A stretch of 64,000 nucleotides of DNA, from assembly GCA_917880885.1 (NCBI GenBank), contig OU862920.1, positions 37,979,019-38,043,018 on the forward strand. Reading direction: 5' to 3'. A program made the translations under genes and the position numbers. Source of the DNA: Limnephilus marmoratus (taxonomy: Eukaryota > Arthropoda > Insecta > Trichoptera > Limnephilidae). Below the pieces are notes generated by a model that was not told the origin of the DNA, did no database searches, and worked only from the letters and a program-made list of their open reading frames with translations. Shown piece after piece: positions 51,803 to 63,219 of this stretch; position 1 is the first letter of the stretch, and each line of letters starts with the position of its first letter.

Positions 51803-52665
51803 ATAATGCTGCTCAATTACTTTTTTTCACCACCATTTTAATAATAAATGTCAACATGTTTCAGAACCTATAATAATAATTAGTGGGAACAGATAATTAT
51901 TCTATTAAAACCTGTCAGCAACGTAAGCAGATGTACGCGTTATAACGACAATAGCAGTCAAGTACAATAAGCGTGTTTTTACGTCAACGCGTATGTCTCC
52001 ACAGAAATTGTTGTAACTTCGTTATTGTTTTAGTGACATCCCTAAAACAAAAAATAAAAGGTCGATAGTGAATCATGCTATACATCCCTATTCAAGTTCA
52101 TAGAATTACGTAAAAAGACCTATTCTGTCAGACATACAGTTGACATTTATTTTACCCGCCAAACCCGATATTTTTAATTTTTATTAATATTTTTGTATGA
52201 AACGATAAAACATTGAGGTGACAAAATTGTTTATTGTACATTTATATAATAAAATAAGTATTGTTTTTTACATAATCCGTGATTAGTTGATAGTACCGTT
52301 TTCACATAAAAACATCACTTGAGTCATTTTTGCATTTTTTTTAGGTTTGCAAATTTTAATATTTACAAATTTAATATTTATTTGTAATATAACAATTTGA
52401 AAGCTTATTTCGTAATCTTCCTAAAACAGTTTTTACTATTCGGCTACGTTCAGAAATGTTTCATTTATAGAGCTTTAATAATTGTGAAGCGATAATAACA
52501 CAAAGTTTTCGTAAAACTGTCATTTCGTTTAAGACATTAAAAGTGAATATTCGCGATAAATCAGAGGGGAATGTAAAAGTAATCATCATATTCAGAAATG
52601 CATATTTTTTATACCTTTGAAATAATTAATACAGAAAATTCTTCTAGAAATTCTAAGGGGAACCC
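51803..52665. other. No gene recognised
   Basis: A/T-rich; nothing supported. Confidence 0.4.
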
Positions 52666-52667
52666 TA

Positions 52668-52724
52668 CACGTTCAATATTTATTGTGATATTTATCAAAT
52701 ATTGTGATATTTATTGAACGTGTG
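52668..52724. repeat. Short imperfect palindrome with internal direct repeats
   Basis: CACGTTCAATATTTATTGTG and, after a short spacer, TATTGTGATATTTATTGAAC followed by GTG. The outer 10 bases of each arm are complementary, and TATTGTGATATTTAT is directly repeated. Confidence 0.75.
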
Positions 52725-52783
52725 CGCTAGCGTATTGACGGATATCAATATTGACATCATGAGATGTCAGAATATTGACATCT

Positions 52784-52876
52784 GATTATGACATCACTTT
52801 TCAATGCTCCTATTTGTTGAGATTGTTTTGGTAACGTTTCGTTTCTACCGCCTGTGAACTGGACTCGATTTTTTTC
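52784..52876 (-). repeat. Family ii end fragment
   Basis: ATTATGACATCACTTTTCAA, GTTGAGATTGTTTTGGTAAC and CTGTGAACTGGACTCG follow the family ii order at 12990-13096. Confidence 0.75.
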
Positions 52877-53765
52877 ATCACTCTTCAAGTGAGGCGTTGA
52901 AGTTGAATGAATCTGCGTTGTCTGGTCATCATATTGACATATCCAAACGATCTGAGTCCTATGATCAGGGAGAAAATGCATAAAAATAAACAGTGTCCAT
53001 TCTTTAAAACTTCCGCGTCGTAACACCGGATGTTTACGACACTGCTGCTAGCCGTAAACTTGCTTTTTGCTTCCTGTGACAATTAACACATCTGTTGCGA
53101 AACTTCCATTACCTTACATTCGAACTCGATTCAATTCGGCCATCCCTTTGAATTAGAACATTATTCTCGAAGTTTCCAAAGCCGTTATAAACTACTGGCA
53201 AAGTTTTCAATGCGGTTGTATGCTGTTTTTCTGTTAACTAAGCTCCATTCGAAATAATTTCACGGTTTCTGTATGTACTAGTAATATAATGTTTTAAATT
53301 AATAATTTTATATCTACTTGCGCAAACTCGTTTTTATCTGGGCAGGAGCTATTATTTTATCTTTAAAAACTCAAAAATGATTATTTTAGGTTACTCGTCA
53401 GCTGCTGCTAATAACGGTAAACGGACAATTTGAAAATGGTATTGAAAACGGAAACAGCTATAACAATTAAAAAAAATACTTTCAGAATTTAATAATAGGT
53501 ATAACATTATTGTATTTATTTTTTTAAACTTGATGGATGTTCTACGAATTAAACACAAAAACAATTAATAACGGCACACGATGCAAAAAAAAAAGTTTTA
53601 TAATACCATGTATTTATGAACAGATTTAATCACAAAATCAGAAATATATTGCCGTCCTGATACCGTTGATGTGTCATCAGCAAATTTATGTGTTTATTTG
53701 TACAAATTTTAAAATGACTTTAGCATAATATGTTAGTACAAATTTTATCTTATTTTAAAATAATT
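52877..53765. other. No gene recognised
   Basis: Short overlapping frames on the minus strand at 52757-53082 have no motif. Nothing supported. Confidence 0.4.
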
Positions 53766-54382
53766 AAAAAAATCTGAGTGTCTTGAAAAAAATCTTCAGA
53801 AAAATTAGGTAGACAAGAGTGGGGGGACTACGAAGTACGATTGTTTTCATATTTTTGTCGTCGAATTCCAGTGCACCTTTTGTTTGGAGTCGCTAGATGC
53901 CGCCATCTTTTGTGTTTTCTTTGCCAGGTCATTTTGGAGTGGTTTAAAGATTGGATATTGATATAGATGGTTCAATTTGAAATATGGTTTGACATTGATT
54001 TGATATTGATTTTTCAAGAATAATAATGTTAATATTTTTGGATTTAACAGAATTTTTTTTATTTATCTATATAAGGTATGTTTACATTACATTATTCGAT
54101 GCCTGTCTCTCTAGGGTATACCTGTGTTGAGACAGGCTCGATTCGATTCGTGGTTCTCTGAATGTCTGGCCGTTAACATTTGTCAGGTGCTTTTATCACT
54201 ACACCATAAGAGACTTGCGTGGTACTGTGGATTTATCGTATTATATTGGAATCTAGTACCCGTAAATTAAATAAATATTTTATTGCTACGTCATTTTCAC
54301 GCGGGCTGAATCCTGTAGTTGTATGTGCTTGTCTCTTTTTAGTGTCGCTCATTTTCCGTTTCATCGATTTTCAAATCACACG
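53766..54382 (+). repeat. Composite family i element with tRNA-like module
   Basis: AAATTAGGTAGACAAGAGTG, GTCGTCGAATTCCAGTGCAC, a tRNA-like stretch on the minus strand near 54140-54215 (TGGTGTAGTGATAAAAGCAC) and GTCTCTTTTTAGTGTCGCTC follow the order of 41633-42180. An extra 50-bp block before the module (about 54095-54145) carries GAGACAGG. Confidence 0.7.
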
Positions 54383-54390
54383 GCATGTAT

Positions 54391-55069
54391 TTATGATCAG
54401 ATTGAAAAACAAAATCAGAAACATATTGCCGTCATAACACCGTTGATGTATCAGCAGCATGTATGTACTTACTTGTACAACTTTAATATAATATATATGT
54501 TCAAACTTTATTGGATTTTAGTAAAAATAATAAAATTTTGTTATACGGAATATGGGAAGATTTTTCCTTTTAAAATCACGTAAATCTTTAATCATTACGT
54601 TTGTTCATTAATTCGCTTTGTAGATCAGCTTCTATACAACATTTCCCTGATAAACTCAGTGGCAGACTTCGGACATGAAAAACAAGGACCATGTTGTGGT
54701 TCCTACTATTAAACTGCCACGGTTCTAAATCCCTCGGAAGACGTGGACCTCTCATAGCAGTCATATATGTGATGCATAAATGTGACAAAGTATTCTGACT
54801 GGTAAATAAAATATCACACTGAAATGTTACATTCCTTAGCCACAAAACCGAAAAATTGATGTTTCGTTATTGCGAATAATTAACTAAAATATTTAAAATT
54901 ATATTATGTTTGCCAAAAATTGTTAATTAAAGTACCTATATACAAATAAAATATTTCTCAAATTATTAGCAATTGTGCGGTGATTTCATTGAAAAAGCAC
55001 GTAATTTGGAAAAATACGTCGTAAGATTTAGAGTATTGATTGCAACTCAAAAATTTTGATTGCAGACAA
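54391..55069. other. No gene recognised
   Basis: 54405-54450 echoes 53640-53690 (ATCAGAAA-ATATTGCCGTC), a short direct duplication. Otherwise nothing supported. Confidence 0.4.
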
Positions 55070-55283
55070 GGAGCCATCCATAAATTACGTCATACGAATT
55101 CATCTTTACAATAACGGAGGGGGCATAATGGGATACCACAAGCGAGGGGGCGTAATGGAATAAGCATTTTTTTTTGCATGTGACGTCACAAAGCTGATGA
55201 CCCCCATACCCCTTGTCACACAATGTCACACTTCTCAACTCCCCTCCCCCCCTTAAGGTGTGACGTAATTTATGGATGGCCCC
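55070..55283. mobile_element. MITE with GGGGCCATCCATAAATTACG-type ends
   Basis: The left end GGAGCCATCCATAAATTACG and right end CGTAATTTATGGATGGCCCC are inverted repeats with one mismatch. The subterminal parts carry GGGGGC / CCCCCT runs. This end type is widespread in insect genomes. The target duplication is not clear. Confidence 0.8.
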
Positions 55284-55796
55284 GAAGTCTAAAAAAGGAA
55301 CAATTTCGTGAATTCACAATCCACAATCTAGTTCACACAAGTTATTTTATAATTTAAAATAACATTTTTTTAAGTTACGAACCCCAAAGTCACATTTTTA
55401 TTTCCCTCAATTCAGCCCTCTCGTTTGCAGCTTTGTTTATGGGGTAACCTTAATTGCTGGGCCTTATCCAAACAATAAAAACAACCCTTTAATTAATTCA
55501 ACTAAGGGATATGCTTTTAACCCTTTGTGTGTGCACGAGAAATGTGGAGGTTCTCAGATGTACCACATGAGGCTTGTAAATTGTGGATAACGGGACCAAT
55601 TATTCTGCAGATTTCTAAAACGGGTGATGAGTTTTTATAAATCCTTAGATTTAACGTACGAAAAGACAAGGAAAAATTAATGATGTAGTTTTTCTACTTA
55701 ATTGTGGAACACAAGTTTAACTCTCACATCCCGCAAACAGGAGTCACATGCAATAATAAGATGTTGGCAATCAAAAACTGCTCGACCTACACTAAT

Positions 55797-56258
55797 TGAA
55801 GTGAAAACGGAAACGAGCGACACTAAAAAGAGAGAAACACATACAATGAGATAGCAATAAAATGTTTATTTATTTCACGGGTACTTGATTCCGACTTAAA
55901 ACGATAAATATTCGTAACCTCTTTTGATGTAGTGGCATTAAGCACCTGTCGAACCTCACAATTAGCCGATCAAGGATCGAATCCCGCAAAATCCTAAAAA
56001 AAAATTTTTTTTTGTGTAAAATCAATATCCAATCTTCAAACCACTCCACAATGAACATCTAGCGACTCCGAAGAAGGAAACACAAATACTAATAAGATGA
56101 ACAAATATACAGGAAAAAGTTCACCGGAATTCGACAACAAAAATATGGAAAGTTCATCCTTCACAGAAACAGTGCTTTTTAGTGTCTATACTATTTTTTA
56201 CTTTAGTTTTCTGAAGGTTTAACTTCTATCGCGTGTGAATTGCTAATCTGTCTTTTTA
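55797..56258 (-). repeat. Composite family i element, uninterrupted
   Basis: GAAGTGAAAACGGAAACGAG at the left, the tRNA-like module at about 55920-55995 (GATGTAGTGGCATTAAGCAC; AGGATCGAATCCC) and TTAACTTCTATCGCGTGTGA at the right. It serves as the empty-site comparison for the MITE at 43263-43437. Confidence 0.75.
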
Positions 56259-57246
56259 TGTATCTCTTTTTAAAAGATTAAATAATATCTATCAATTTCT
56301 AAAGAAATTATTCTTACCCTCTCAGATCACTCTTGATATAAAAAGTAAATCCTCGCTGCAAACGAGTTAGTGCTGACGTAAAAAGAACTTTTTACTGGAA
56401 AGAGTTGCAATAATGTAGATTTTAATTTGCTAGGTTTAGCACTACCTCTTGTACCATTTTGCATCACTTTAATTACTTAATAACGGTGACTGGAAAACTC
56501 GATGCACTTTAAAACCTCTTTTGAAAAGTCATTAAAGTAATGAATGAAAAAGTATAAAAAAAGTATTAAATGTGTTACTTTAGGTTAGGTTATGGGCCGT
56601 TTTTCATGGCTTTTAATGACTTTTTAAAGGAGTGTTGAAATTTTAAGATTCTGAGTTGATGGATGCAACCCTTAATTACTACTGGGTGAAGATGGGCGTT
56701 GTCAAAATATAGTTAAGTACTACCTTTTATTTGAGTTTTACTGGAAAAGGCAAAAAGAGCAAAGATACAATCGTGACCCCCGTTTAGGTGATACATGATT
56801 TTTTCCTTCAAAAGTCGTCTTTCAAACAAATTATTATTATATAAGCCTTTAGTAGGTCAAACTAGTTAAAAAAAAATTAATTTTGTAGGTACACACCTGG
56901 GTACCTGTGTAAATACACTGTCAGTATATATTATCTGTATTTTGTTAATATAATAATGTATTATAATATAACACGTTTTACATGCTTTGTGTTACGTTTT
57001 ATAATAAATGTAGTGACGTGTAACTGATGGGAGGCTATTCATAACGTGTATAAGCGTGGCCCGAGACGGGCAATTTAGCATAGGTACTGCGGGCAGCAAT
57101 GCTAGGTGATATTTCCTCATAAGACACATTCATGAATCTTAATGAAATTCTAGGACATGTACGGAAACAAAAATATACACAGTAATAACACAAGCAATTC
57201 AGGTAACGCCATTTTTCTTATGGGGTACTATGAGGAAAAAAGGGAC
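56259..57246. other. No gene recognised
   Basis: A/T-rich; nothing supported. Confidence 0.4.
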
Positions 57247-57372
57247 CCTTTCAATTTGGTATGCGGGTACCGCCGCCCGGGGACCATTTATTGGATAACC
57301 AACACTCCTGGCTGTTCGCTATGTTTGATGACTTGGGTGCGCGGGTTCGTGGGATATTATATCATACCTCAT
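57247..57372 (+). repeat. SINE family B fragment
   Basis: TCAATTTGGTATGCGGGTAC, CGCCGCCCGGGGACCATTTA and TTGGATAACCAACACTCCTG are the complement of 26810-26885, followed by GTGCGCGGGTTCGTGGG. Confidence 0.7.
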
Positions 57373-57654
57373 ACCATAAATATTTTCTTAATTAAAACAA
57401 ATACTTTTTGTTAAGCTTCGTAGGTGGGTAACTCAAACCATAATAGTTTCAATTGGAAAAAGTGGTTGAGATTTAACTTAGAATGTTATTCAATGTCATG
57501 CAAATAACCCAGTAATTAACGTTCATCCACAGAATTGGGGTTTTAGAAATAAAGGTAGGATTGAACTTCTGTATAAAAATATAATTTCGTAAGATATTTA
57601 ATTTATCGAGCGCTGCATGGTGTATGTTCTTATACATATTTTTTACATTATCTC

Positions 57655-57915
57655 CACACAAGAGCGCTGAGAAAAATAATTTCACTCAGAACCTAGTCAT
57701 CTATGGAAATGCCGTGTGGGGAGTGTTTTGAGGAAAGAAAGGGTGAATTTATTGTACGAGGGAGGCAATACGAACTGTTGAACTCAAGAAGTCGTAGAAA
57801 TGACCCGATCTCGTGTGACAAATGTCAACTGTTCACAAATGTTGGGCGCGAGTTTGGGGTTTTTCCCGATTGTGCACCGGTGCCGAAGCTGACGTATATC
57901 CAACATTGCCCGAGC
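57655..57915 (-). pseudogene. 3' remnant of the 59.8-kb LINE family
   Basis: On the minus strand SAPVHSR-like DNA (GCACCGGTGCACAATCGGGA) is followed by codons for an NICHMRTGRF-like segment and then the two-stem tail (TCCACACAAGAGC / GCCGTGTGGGGA, about 57657-57722). The order equals 60345-60630. Internal deletions and stops abolish coding. Confidence 0.75.
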
Positions 57916-57984
57916 TTATGCGTGGTTTGAAGTACCTAATGTTTAAAGGTTATTTTTTGGGGATATCATATTATTGTAAATAAT

Positions 57985-58205
57985 TTGGAAAATAATTTGT
58001 TCCATTTGATAGTGCCATGTCTTCCTCGGGCTTTCCCATCTTCATCTACCGTTAACATCCTCGTCGTACATTCTTCTTAGGTACAACATCTTCGTTCATC
58101 ACACACTTTACCACACAAAATTATTTGCTTCATTTGATCGTGCCATGTCTTCTCCGGGCTTTCCGACTTCTTCTACTATTCTAACCACTCTCTAAACACT
58201 CCTGG
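57985..58205 (-). pseudogene. Tandemly duplicated LINE RT remnant
   Basis: On the minus strand the RRIYD-type and GRPRKTWHDQ-type DNA of the 20.8-kb LINE is found twice: at about 58055-58005 (ESPRKTWHYQ) and again at about 58190-58130 (KPGEDMARS in one frame). The words AAGACATGGCAC and AAGCCCG mark both units. Confidence 0.7.
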
Positions 58206-58814
58206 CATTAAGAAAAACTTTGAAATTTTTAACGAAATCGATCATTTTTCAGTCTTTAGGGCAGGAAATCAGATGAAGGCTTTTTTCTTTTACTTTGATC
58301 GTCATATACGCAAAATTTTATCAATAATTATCAAAGTCCTACTTAGGGATATGAAAATGGGATGGAGAATGTGTTTGGATACAGTCAGTGATCTTTCCAT
58401 TATTTTGAAGGTTAAGTATGCATCGCTTGTAGCAAACGAACAATTTACAGTATATATAGATAGATGGATATTAAGAGATTATATTATATAAAAGAGGTTA
58501 CCGACGTCTCCCGGACTTCATGGGGAGTTTTTCGAAATTAAGTAGTGATTTTTCTCTAATTTCGTACAAGTGCACAATTTCGTCAAAAGTATCCAAATAT
58601 TGCTTTAGAGGTTTGGGAAAAGGGGATGGGGATAGTTATTCGAAATCTCATACAGACAGTGACCTATCTCCTGTTTTTTTGGTAAAATTTGCCAAATTTC
58701 TTCAACCTCGAAATAAAACTGCAGATTTGCATGCAAATCAAATCCACGCCGTCCGCCACAAACCCACAAAGCCACAAACAGATAATCAGATTAATTTTAG
58801 ATTGAAGATAATAT
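58206..58814. other. No gene recognised
   Basis: Frames at 58273-58491 and 58520-58816 have no known motif. Confidence 0.4.
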
Positions 58815-59125
58815 AATTTTTTTATTGTTTTTATTTCTTGCTAGAGCAATCCCGATGAGTTAAGGAACTCATTTTAGGACAGGAGGAACATACAGATCAT
58901 GGGTGGGAGGAAAAAGTTAAAATTTTACTTACGAATTTAGATATTAAAAATATAAGTATCGCATACAATATGGACGAAAAAATAAAAGACAGGTTGAGTA
59001 GAACAAACAACAATAGAAAACAAATAAAGAAAAAGGGAACTAGGTAATACAGATATGGATGATTACAACTAAATGGAAAAGAAAAGAAGAGAAAAGAAAC
59101 AAGACAATTGAACATGACAAGAAAA

Positions 59126-59462
59126 TTACAAAGTTTCATCCTTATACATACTTAAAAAATATTCTTTTAAAGCATTACTCTGAATTTTTTTATTTTGCTG
59201 GATTCCCTCGTACATATCTGGTAGCGAATTATATAGTGTATAGGCAACATAATTCAGAGATTTTATTCCATATTTTTTAGCGTGTGTTTGAGGTATGCGG
59301 ATTTTATTGCTATTTCGAGTATTGCGAGTGTGGATGTCTTGATTGTAAAGTGGCGTGATGTTAGTGTGAGTTGATTGTTGGGTAATTTGTAGGATAGTGC
59401 TTGCGATTTCATGTTAAGGAAGGACTGTGATTGGAAGAATACCGAAAACTGAATAGATGTCT
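59126..59462 (-). pseudogene. Jockey RT C-terminus, downstream half
   Basis: Minus-strand translation begins right after the hAT with RDIYSVFGILPITVLP, then a stop, HEIASTILQITQQSTHTNIT, RIPQTHAKKYGIKSLNYVAY and LYNSLPDMYEGIQQ. These are the conserved C-terminal blocks of jockey-clade ORF2. One in-frame stop follows VLP, and the frame ends at KDETL. Confidence 0.85.
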
Positions 59463-59630
59463 CTGACATGCAGTGGCGGATTTGCCCTAAGGCCTAAGTA
59501 GGCCCGGGCCTAGGGCGGCCAGATATTAGGGGCGGCCAATCATGACAAAAAAGTCACTGATGATAACAAGAAATAAAAAAAAAGAATTACTAACTTGACG
59601 AAACTAAGCGCATCTTAAGTGGAAGAAAAG

Positions 59631-59808
59631 GATAAAGCATTGCAATTGGTTTATTGTACTGACTTAGAAGACAATTTTTCAGAAGAATGTCTCCATTTTC
59701 GTGCTCACTGCTCACTGCAGTGGGAAAAAAACAGTGAAATGGTAATGAACTGAAGGTCATCAAACCATTTATGCAAACGTGGATATTGCTTTTCGTTTGT
59801 GTGTGTGT
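59631..59808 (+). pseudogene. hAT transposase remnant, upstream piece
   Basis: KALQLVYCTDLEDNFSEECL and HFRAH match the region of hAT transposases shortly before the C-terminal dimerisation domain. Further on, YANVDIAFRL (other frame) is the block that directly precedes it. The LINE inserted a few codons later. Confidence 0.7.
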
Positions 59809-59815
59809 ACTCCCG

Positions 59816-60584
59816 GACGGTTACCTCGAGAGTGTTTTCTCTTGGGGTAAAAATAATCTCGTTGAATTTAATGTTTCAAAGACCCAATCTTGTCTGATTA
59901 CGTCTAAAAGGGATCGAAATGAAAATCTAGACTCTTTCAACGGAAGCAATCTTCCGAACAGGCCCTCCATTGATATGCTTGGTGTAACCCTAAGTGACCA
60001 GCTCAGGTATGGGGGCTCCATCGAAGCCAGAGTAAAGTTAGCCTTCCAAAAACTGGGCGTACTGTACAAGGCCCGCAGATACTGCAGATAGTACACAACT
60101 GCTAACCCTGTACAAATCGCAAGTGCGCCCCACGGTTGAATTTGGCAGCCACCTCTGGTCTGGAGCTCCAAAATACCTGAAAAATACCCTCGACTCTGTG
60201 CAGAAACGGGCGGTCCGATTGATAGATTCTCCCATCTTAACAGACGGATTGCAATCTTTAGAGCACAGGCGTCGGGTGGGAATGCTATCCTTGTTCTACC
60301 GGTATTACAATGGAAGATGCTCCGAGGAACTAGCATCATTGATCCCTTCGGCACCGGTGCATAGTCGGGAAACACGCCAAACGCGTGCCCAACATTTGTA
60401 CACAGTTGACATATGTCACATGAGAACGGGTCGTTTCTTCGACTCGTTCTTGTGTTCAACAGCTCGGCTGTGGAATGATTTGCCGGCCTCTGTGTTTCCT
60501 CCTTCCTACAACATGGGTCTCTTCAAGACCAATGTTTATTCCTTCCTCTCCTCAAAAAGACCCTCCACACAGCATCCCAGATGA
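59816..60584 (+). pseudogene. LINE ORF2 C-terminus with a frameshift
   Basis: First part (to 60091): VEFNVSKTQSCLITSKR, with the K-T-x block, and PSIDMLGVTLS, LGVLYKARRYCR, the usual end of the RT palm/thumb. Second part (60092-60584), another frame: LLTLYKSQVRPTVEFGSHLW, VQKRAVRLID, HRRRVGMLSLFYRYYNGRCS, then SAPVHSR, ICHMRTGRF and ARLWNDLPASVFP. These are the conserved C-terminal blocks of CR1/jockey-like ORF2. A small change near 60090 (TGCAGATAGTACACAACTG) destroys the frame. Confidence 0.88.
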
Positions 60585-60630
60585 CATAGACCCTGAGGGA
60601 AATTATTTTCCTCAGGGCCTCCTGTGTGGA
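60564..60630 (+). promoter_or_regulatory. Two-stem LINE 3' tail (putative RT recognition stem-loop)
   Basis: Outer stem TCCACACAG (60564-60572) with CTGTGTGGA (60622-60630). Inner stem CCCTGAGG (60591-60598) with CCTCAGGG (60610-60617). The same tail is found at 26561-26630, 27712-27770, 57657-57722 and 62985-63045 (all minus). Conserved 3' stem-loops are recognised by the RT in several LINE groups; here that role is inferred. Confidence 0.75.
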
Positions 60631-60648
60631 GTTAATGTAAAAAAAAAA

Positions 60649-60845
60649 ACTCCCGCCAGTAACTGTTCTGCAGAACGATCGTTTTCTTAGTTGCAACAAG
60701 TTAAAATTTATTTACGCACAACAATGACGGAGCAAAGGTTGAACGATCTTGCTTTGCTTAACATAGAAGCAGATTTTTAAGGAAATAGGATTGCAACGAG
60801 TTAATTAATGATTTTGCTGCACTGTGCAAACGAGTTTTGTAACAC
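60649..60845 (+). pseudogene. hAT C-terminal dimerisation domain remnant
   Basis: PASNCSAERSFS, a stop, LQQVKIYLRTTMTEQRLNDL and ALLNIEADF fit the hATC domain (the conserved S-N-x-x-x-E-R-x-F-S followed by L..K-x-x-L-R-x-x-M..R-L-x-x-L). The domain mediates transposase dimerisation. There are several stops, so it is inactive. Confidence 0.9.
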
Positions 60846-61152
60846 ATTGTGAAACACTTATTATATATTGTAAGTGAATAAACCTGTAGTTAAACTAGTT
60901 AAATAAATAAAACCTAAAACAGTTTTAATGCTTCGTTTAAATGTGCAATTATCCTCGAAACCTTAGAAAATATTACAAACTAGCAGCTATTATTGTTAAA
61001 TAAATTTCTAAATCGATTTTGATAAAAGTTGGCAATAACGTAAATTCATTATGTATTCTATATGATGGGTACTGAGAAAGAGGCGGCCTGTACTTACTTC
61101 ATGGCCTGGGGCCTAGGGCGGCCAAGACTGCAAATCCGCCACTGCTGACATG

Positions 61153-61430
61153 GGTGTCCCATGGAAGTCCAAAAACATTTCTGAGAACTCGGTTTTGAAC
61201 CACCTGCAGATCAGCTATCAATTTCTTTGAGGCAAATCCCCAGATACAGCAGAGATAAGAAAGGTGTGAATGTACCATGGCGTAATAGACAAACGTTTCT
61301 GAAAAAACCCAAACTTTTTAAATGTTTTATTGATTTAGTGGCACCGGCACTTTGGTCGTGTATTATATTGAGCATTATGGCACAACTTACTTTGATAAAT
61401 TGATTTCCATAAATTCGCTTCGCGATAACA
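61153..61430 (-). pseudogene. Jockey RT C-terminus, upstream half
   Basis: VYYAMVHSHLSYLCCIWGFA and SKKLIADLQVVQNRVLRNVF, then GLPWDTHV, lead up to the hAT site. The Y-A-M-V-H-S-H-L-x-Y-C-I..W-G and L-Q-x-x-Q-N blocks are typical of the LINE RT thumb/connection region. Upstream of about 61300 the similarity fades and frame changes appear. Confidence 0.85.
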
Positions 61431-62185
61431 AGTTTCGTAATAAAAATCTCGGAAGGAAGCAAATTACTTCCATTAAATGAAAACCTGATTTCCAATAAGT
61501 ATTCCTTTGTGCCTTTGAGCGAATTACTAGATACAGTCAGTTAACTTCAGGAAATTAACCGATCTTGTTTTATTTTAGAGGGACTTTGATTAAGCGTTAG
61601 GGAAGAAGAAGCCATTAAATCGTTATCGAAGAAAACTTCCATTAGAACGGTTCTAAAGATACTAATGTAAACTGCAGATTACTTCAGTTAAATTTTAGCA
61701 ATTACACGTCTCCTTAAACCCACTTTTCTCTATCTTTCATATTATATCCGAGTATCTTTACATAAATAATTGTGTAGAAAGTAATTTTAACGCTAACTTT
61801 ATTTAAACTTGCGCAGACTTGTGAAATAACGGGATATTTTAGGTGTTTTCGAAGTTGAACGTATTTATATAAAACATATATTTGTTTCAGGACCATTGCC
61901 TTTGAAAAACTATAAGAAATGTACCTATCGAATGAAAACTGTTAGTAAACCTGAAAAATTACTTCATCTCTGTTACTTATCGCTAGTCTGAATCTACCCA
62001 AAATCAGTTCAAATTTTGAAAATCAATTCAAATTCTAGTTCTAAAGGTCATTGAGCCAGAGACACCCCAGAAAATATTTTTTTTATTTGTGATTTCCATT
62101 TTTGAATTGGATAATTAAAAGAATTAGAAAATCAATAATACTAATGTGGGTTATCTGTGTTTCACGCGTTACAATGGTTGAATAA
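61431..62185. other. No gene recognised
   Basis: A TGTTTCAG acceptor-like site at about 61890 is followed by 34 open codons (PLPLKNYKKCTYRMKTVSKP and on), but there is nothing else to support an exon. Confidence 0.3.
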
Positions 62186-62400
62186 CTAGCAGACCCGGCC
62201 ACACGTTGCTGTGGCTAACGAAACACAACGCCATTACCCAACCTTGCCATTACCCACACCCGCTTGACAGCTGCCCGCTGCCCGCTGCCTGAATTAAATA
62301 TTTGAATTTCTCGGCTTTTCTCTACTATAATAAGCATTTATTATACGTATAAACCTTCCTCTTGAATCACTCTATCTATTGGTGAAGGTAGTTTAAAAGA
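62186..62400 (+). repeat. Dispersed retroposon-like repeat CTGACCCGGCC, deleted copy
   Basis: CTAGCAGACCCGGCCACACG, TTGCTGTGGCTAACGAAACA at the start and AAACCTTCCTCTTGAATCAC plus TCTATCTATTGGTGAAGGTA later match 30526-31292 with most of the interior missing. Confidence 0.75.
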
Positions 62401-62754
62401 TCTATGCGCACATATACATTTTGAGCGACTTCATTTTATACTATGTAATTTAATGATGATGGTTTATCGATTGCCCGTTATCGATTATCGGTTATGCACT
62501 ACCTACCTACATGCTACATAAGTTTTCAGAAAATTGTTTAAATTGTAATTTCAAAATTGGAACTGATTTTTCAAGATTTCTGAATATCCGGTGATTTTTC
62601 ACGGTGGTTTTATATGGTTTAATAAAACAACATTTTGGACATAACAACCAGTAATTTCCATTAGAGAAAAAAAATCCGAAAGCCCGTGTCTTTATCCTTA
62701 ATAAAAATAAAAATATGTGTATAAACTCGTATGTGTAGCGACAACGTCCTGAAA

Positions 62755-62882
62755 GACATATCTATCTTGGAGCTTCTAAACTGGAGAGAGCTGGCACAAA
62801 ACCGAGAAGTGGAGGAAGATTCTTGAGGAGGCCAAGACCCACCAGGGGTTGTAGAGCCAATAATGATGATGATGATGATGAT
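62755..62882 (+). pseudogene. RTE-type LINE 3' end with (GAT)n tail
   Basis: WRELAQNRE, one frame change, then WRKILEEAKTHQGL and stop reproduce the last residues of RTE-type reverse transcriptases. A GAT repeat (about 62863-62882) follows within 20 bp, the microsatellite tail typical of this clade. Only the last 120 bp of the element are present. Confidence 0.75.
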
Positions 62883-62984
62883 CTCGTATACAGGATGTTA
62901 TTTGGAGTAAAAAATGTAATAAAGTTTTGGTCTCCGGTGACTTTTTCGATCACTTTCTTTTAATATTTGTATTTTTTTATATTA

Positions 62985-63060
62985 ACCCAGCACAGGAGAC
63001 CCTGAGGAAAATACGTCATATTTGGGAATGCTGTGCGGAGGATTTCTTGAGGAGAGGAAT
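62985..63060 (-). repeat. LINE/SINE two-stem tail fragment
   Basis: CAGCACAGGAGACCCTGAGG and GGGAATGCTGTGCGGAGGAT correspond to the tail at 60564-60630 (complement), with several substitutions. Confidence 0.65.
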
Positions 63061-63219
63061 GGATGTAGTTAATACGACCAAAAATAAATCCAAATGTAAA
63101 TTTCGCGTAATTAACATCTAATAAGAAGCGACATAAAAATAAAATTTAAACCTGTCAAATTATGAGAATCTGGTTATTTTATTACTATCGGTTATCGGTA
63201 TATTGTTTTAATTTTACGT

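Larger units (their letters stand above)
59816..60648 (+). mobile_element. 5'-truncated LINE inserted in the hAT element
   Basis: ACTCCCG occurs at 59809-59815 and 60649-60655, a 7-bp target duplication. The insert is about 833 bp and ends in an A10-11 run before the right duplication. It holds the C-terminal part of ORF2, split by one frame change at about 60090, and a 3' tail with two stems. Its age is therefore less than that of the hAT element. Confidence 0.93.
59471..61144. mobile_element. hAT element with 8-bp target duplication, itself carrying a LINE
   Basis: The ends CAGTGGCGGATTTGC and GCAAATCCGCCACTG are perfect 15-bp inverted repeats. CTGACATG flanks both ends (59463-59470, 61145-61152). 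Second-order similarity (CCTAGGGCGGCC) lies just inside both ends. Without the LINE the element would be only about 840 bp, so most of the transposase was already missing. Confidence 0.95.
58815..61430 (-). mobile_element. Jockey-type LINE, 3' part, split by a hAT insertion
   Basis: The 3' UTR is at 58815-59125 with an A/T-rich end. RT C-terminal coding lies at 59126-59462 and continues at 61153-61430, and the hAT element with one copy of its 8-bp duplication sits between. Removing the insertion restores an uninterrupted junction in frame, so the jockey copy predates the hAT. Confidence 0.9.
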
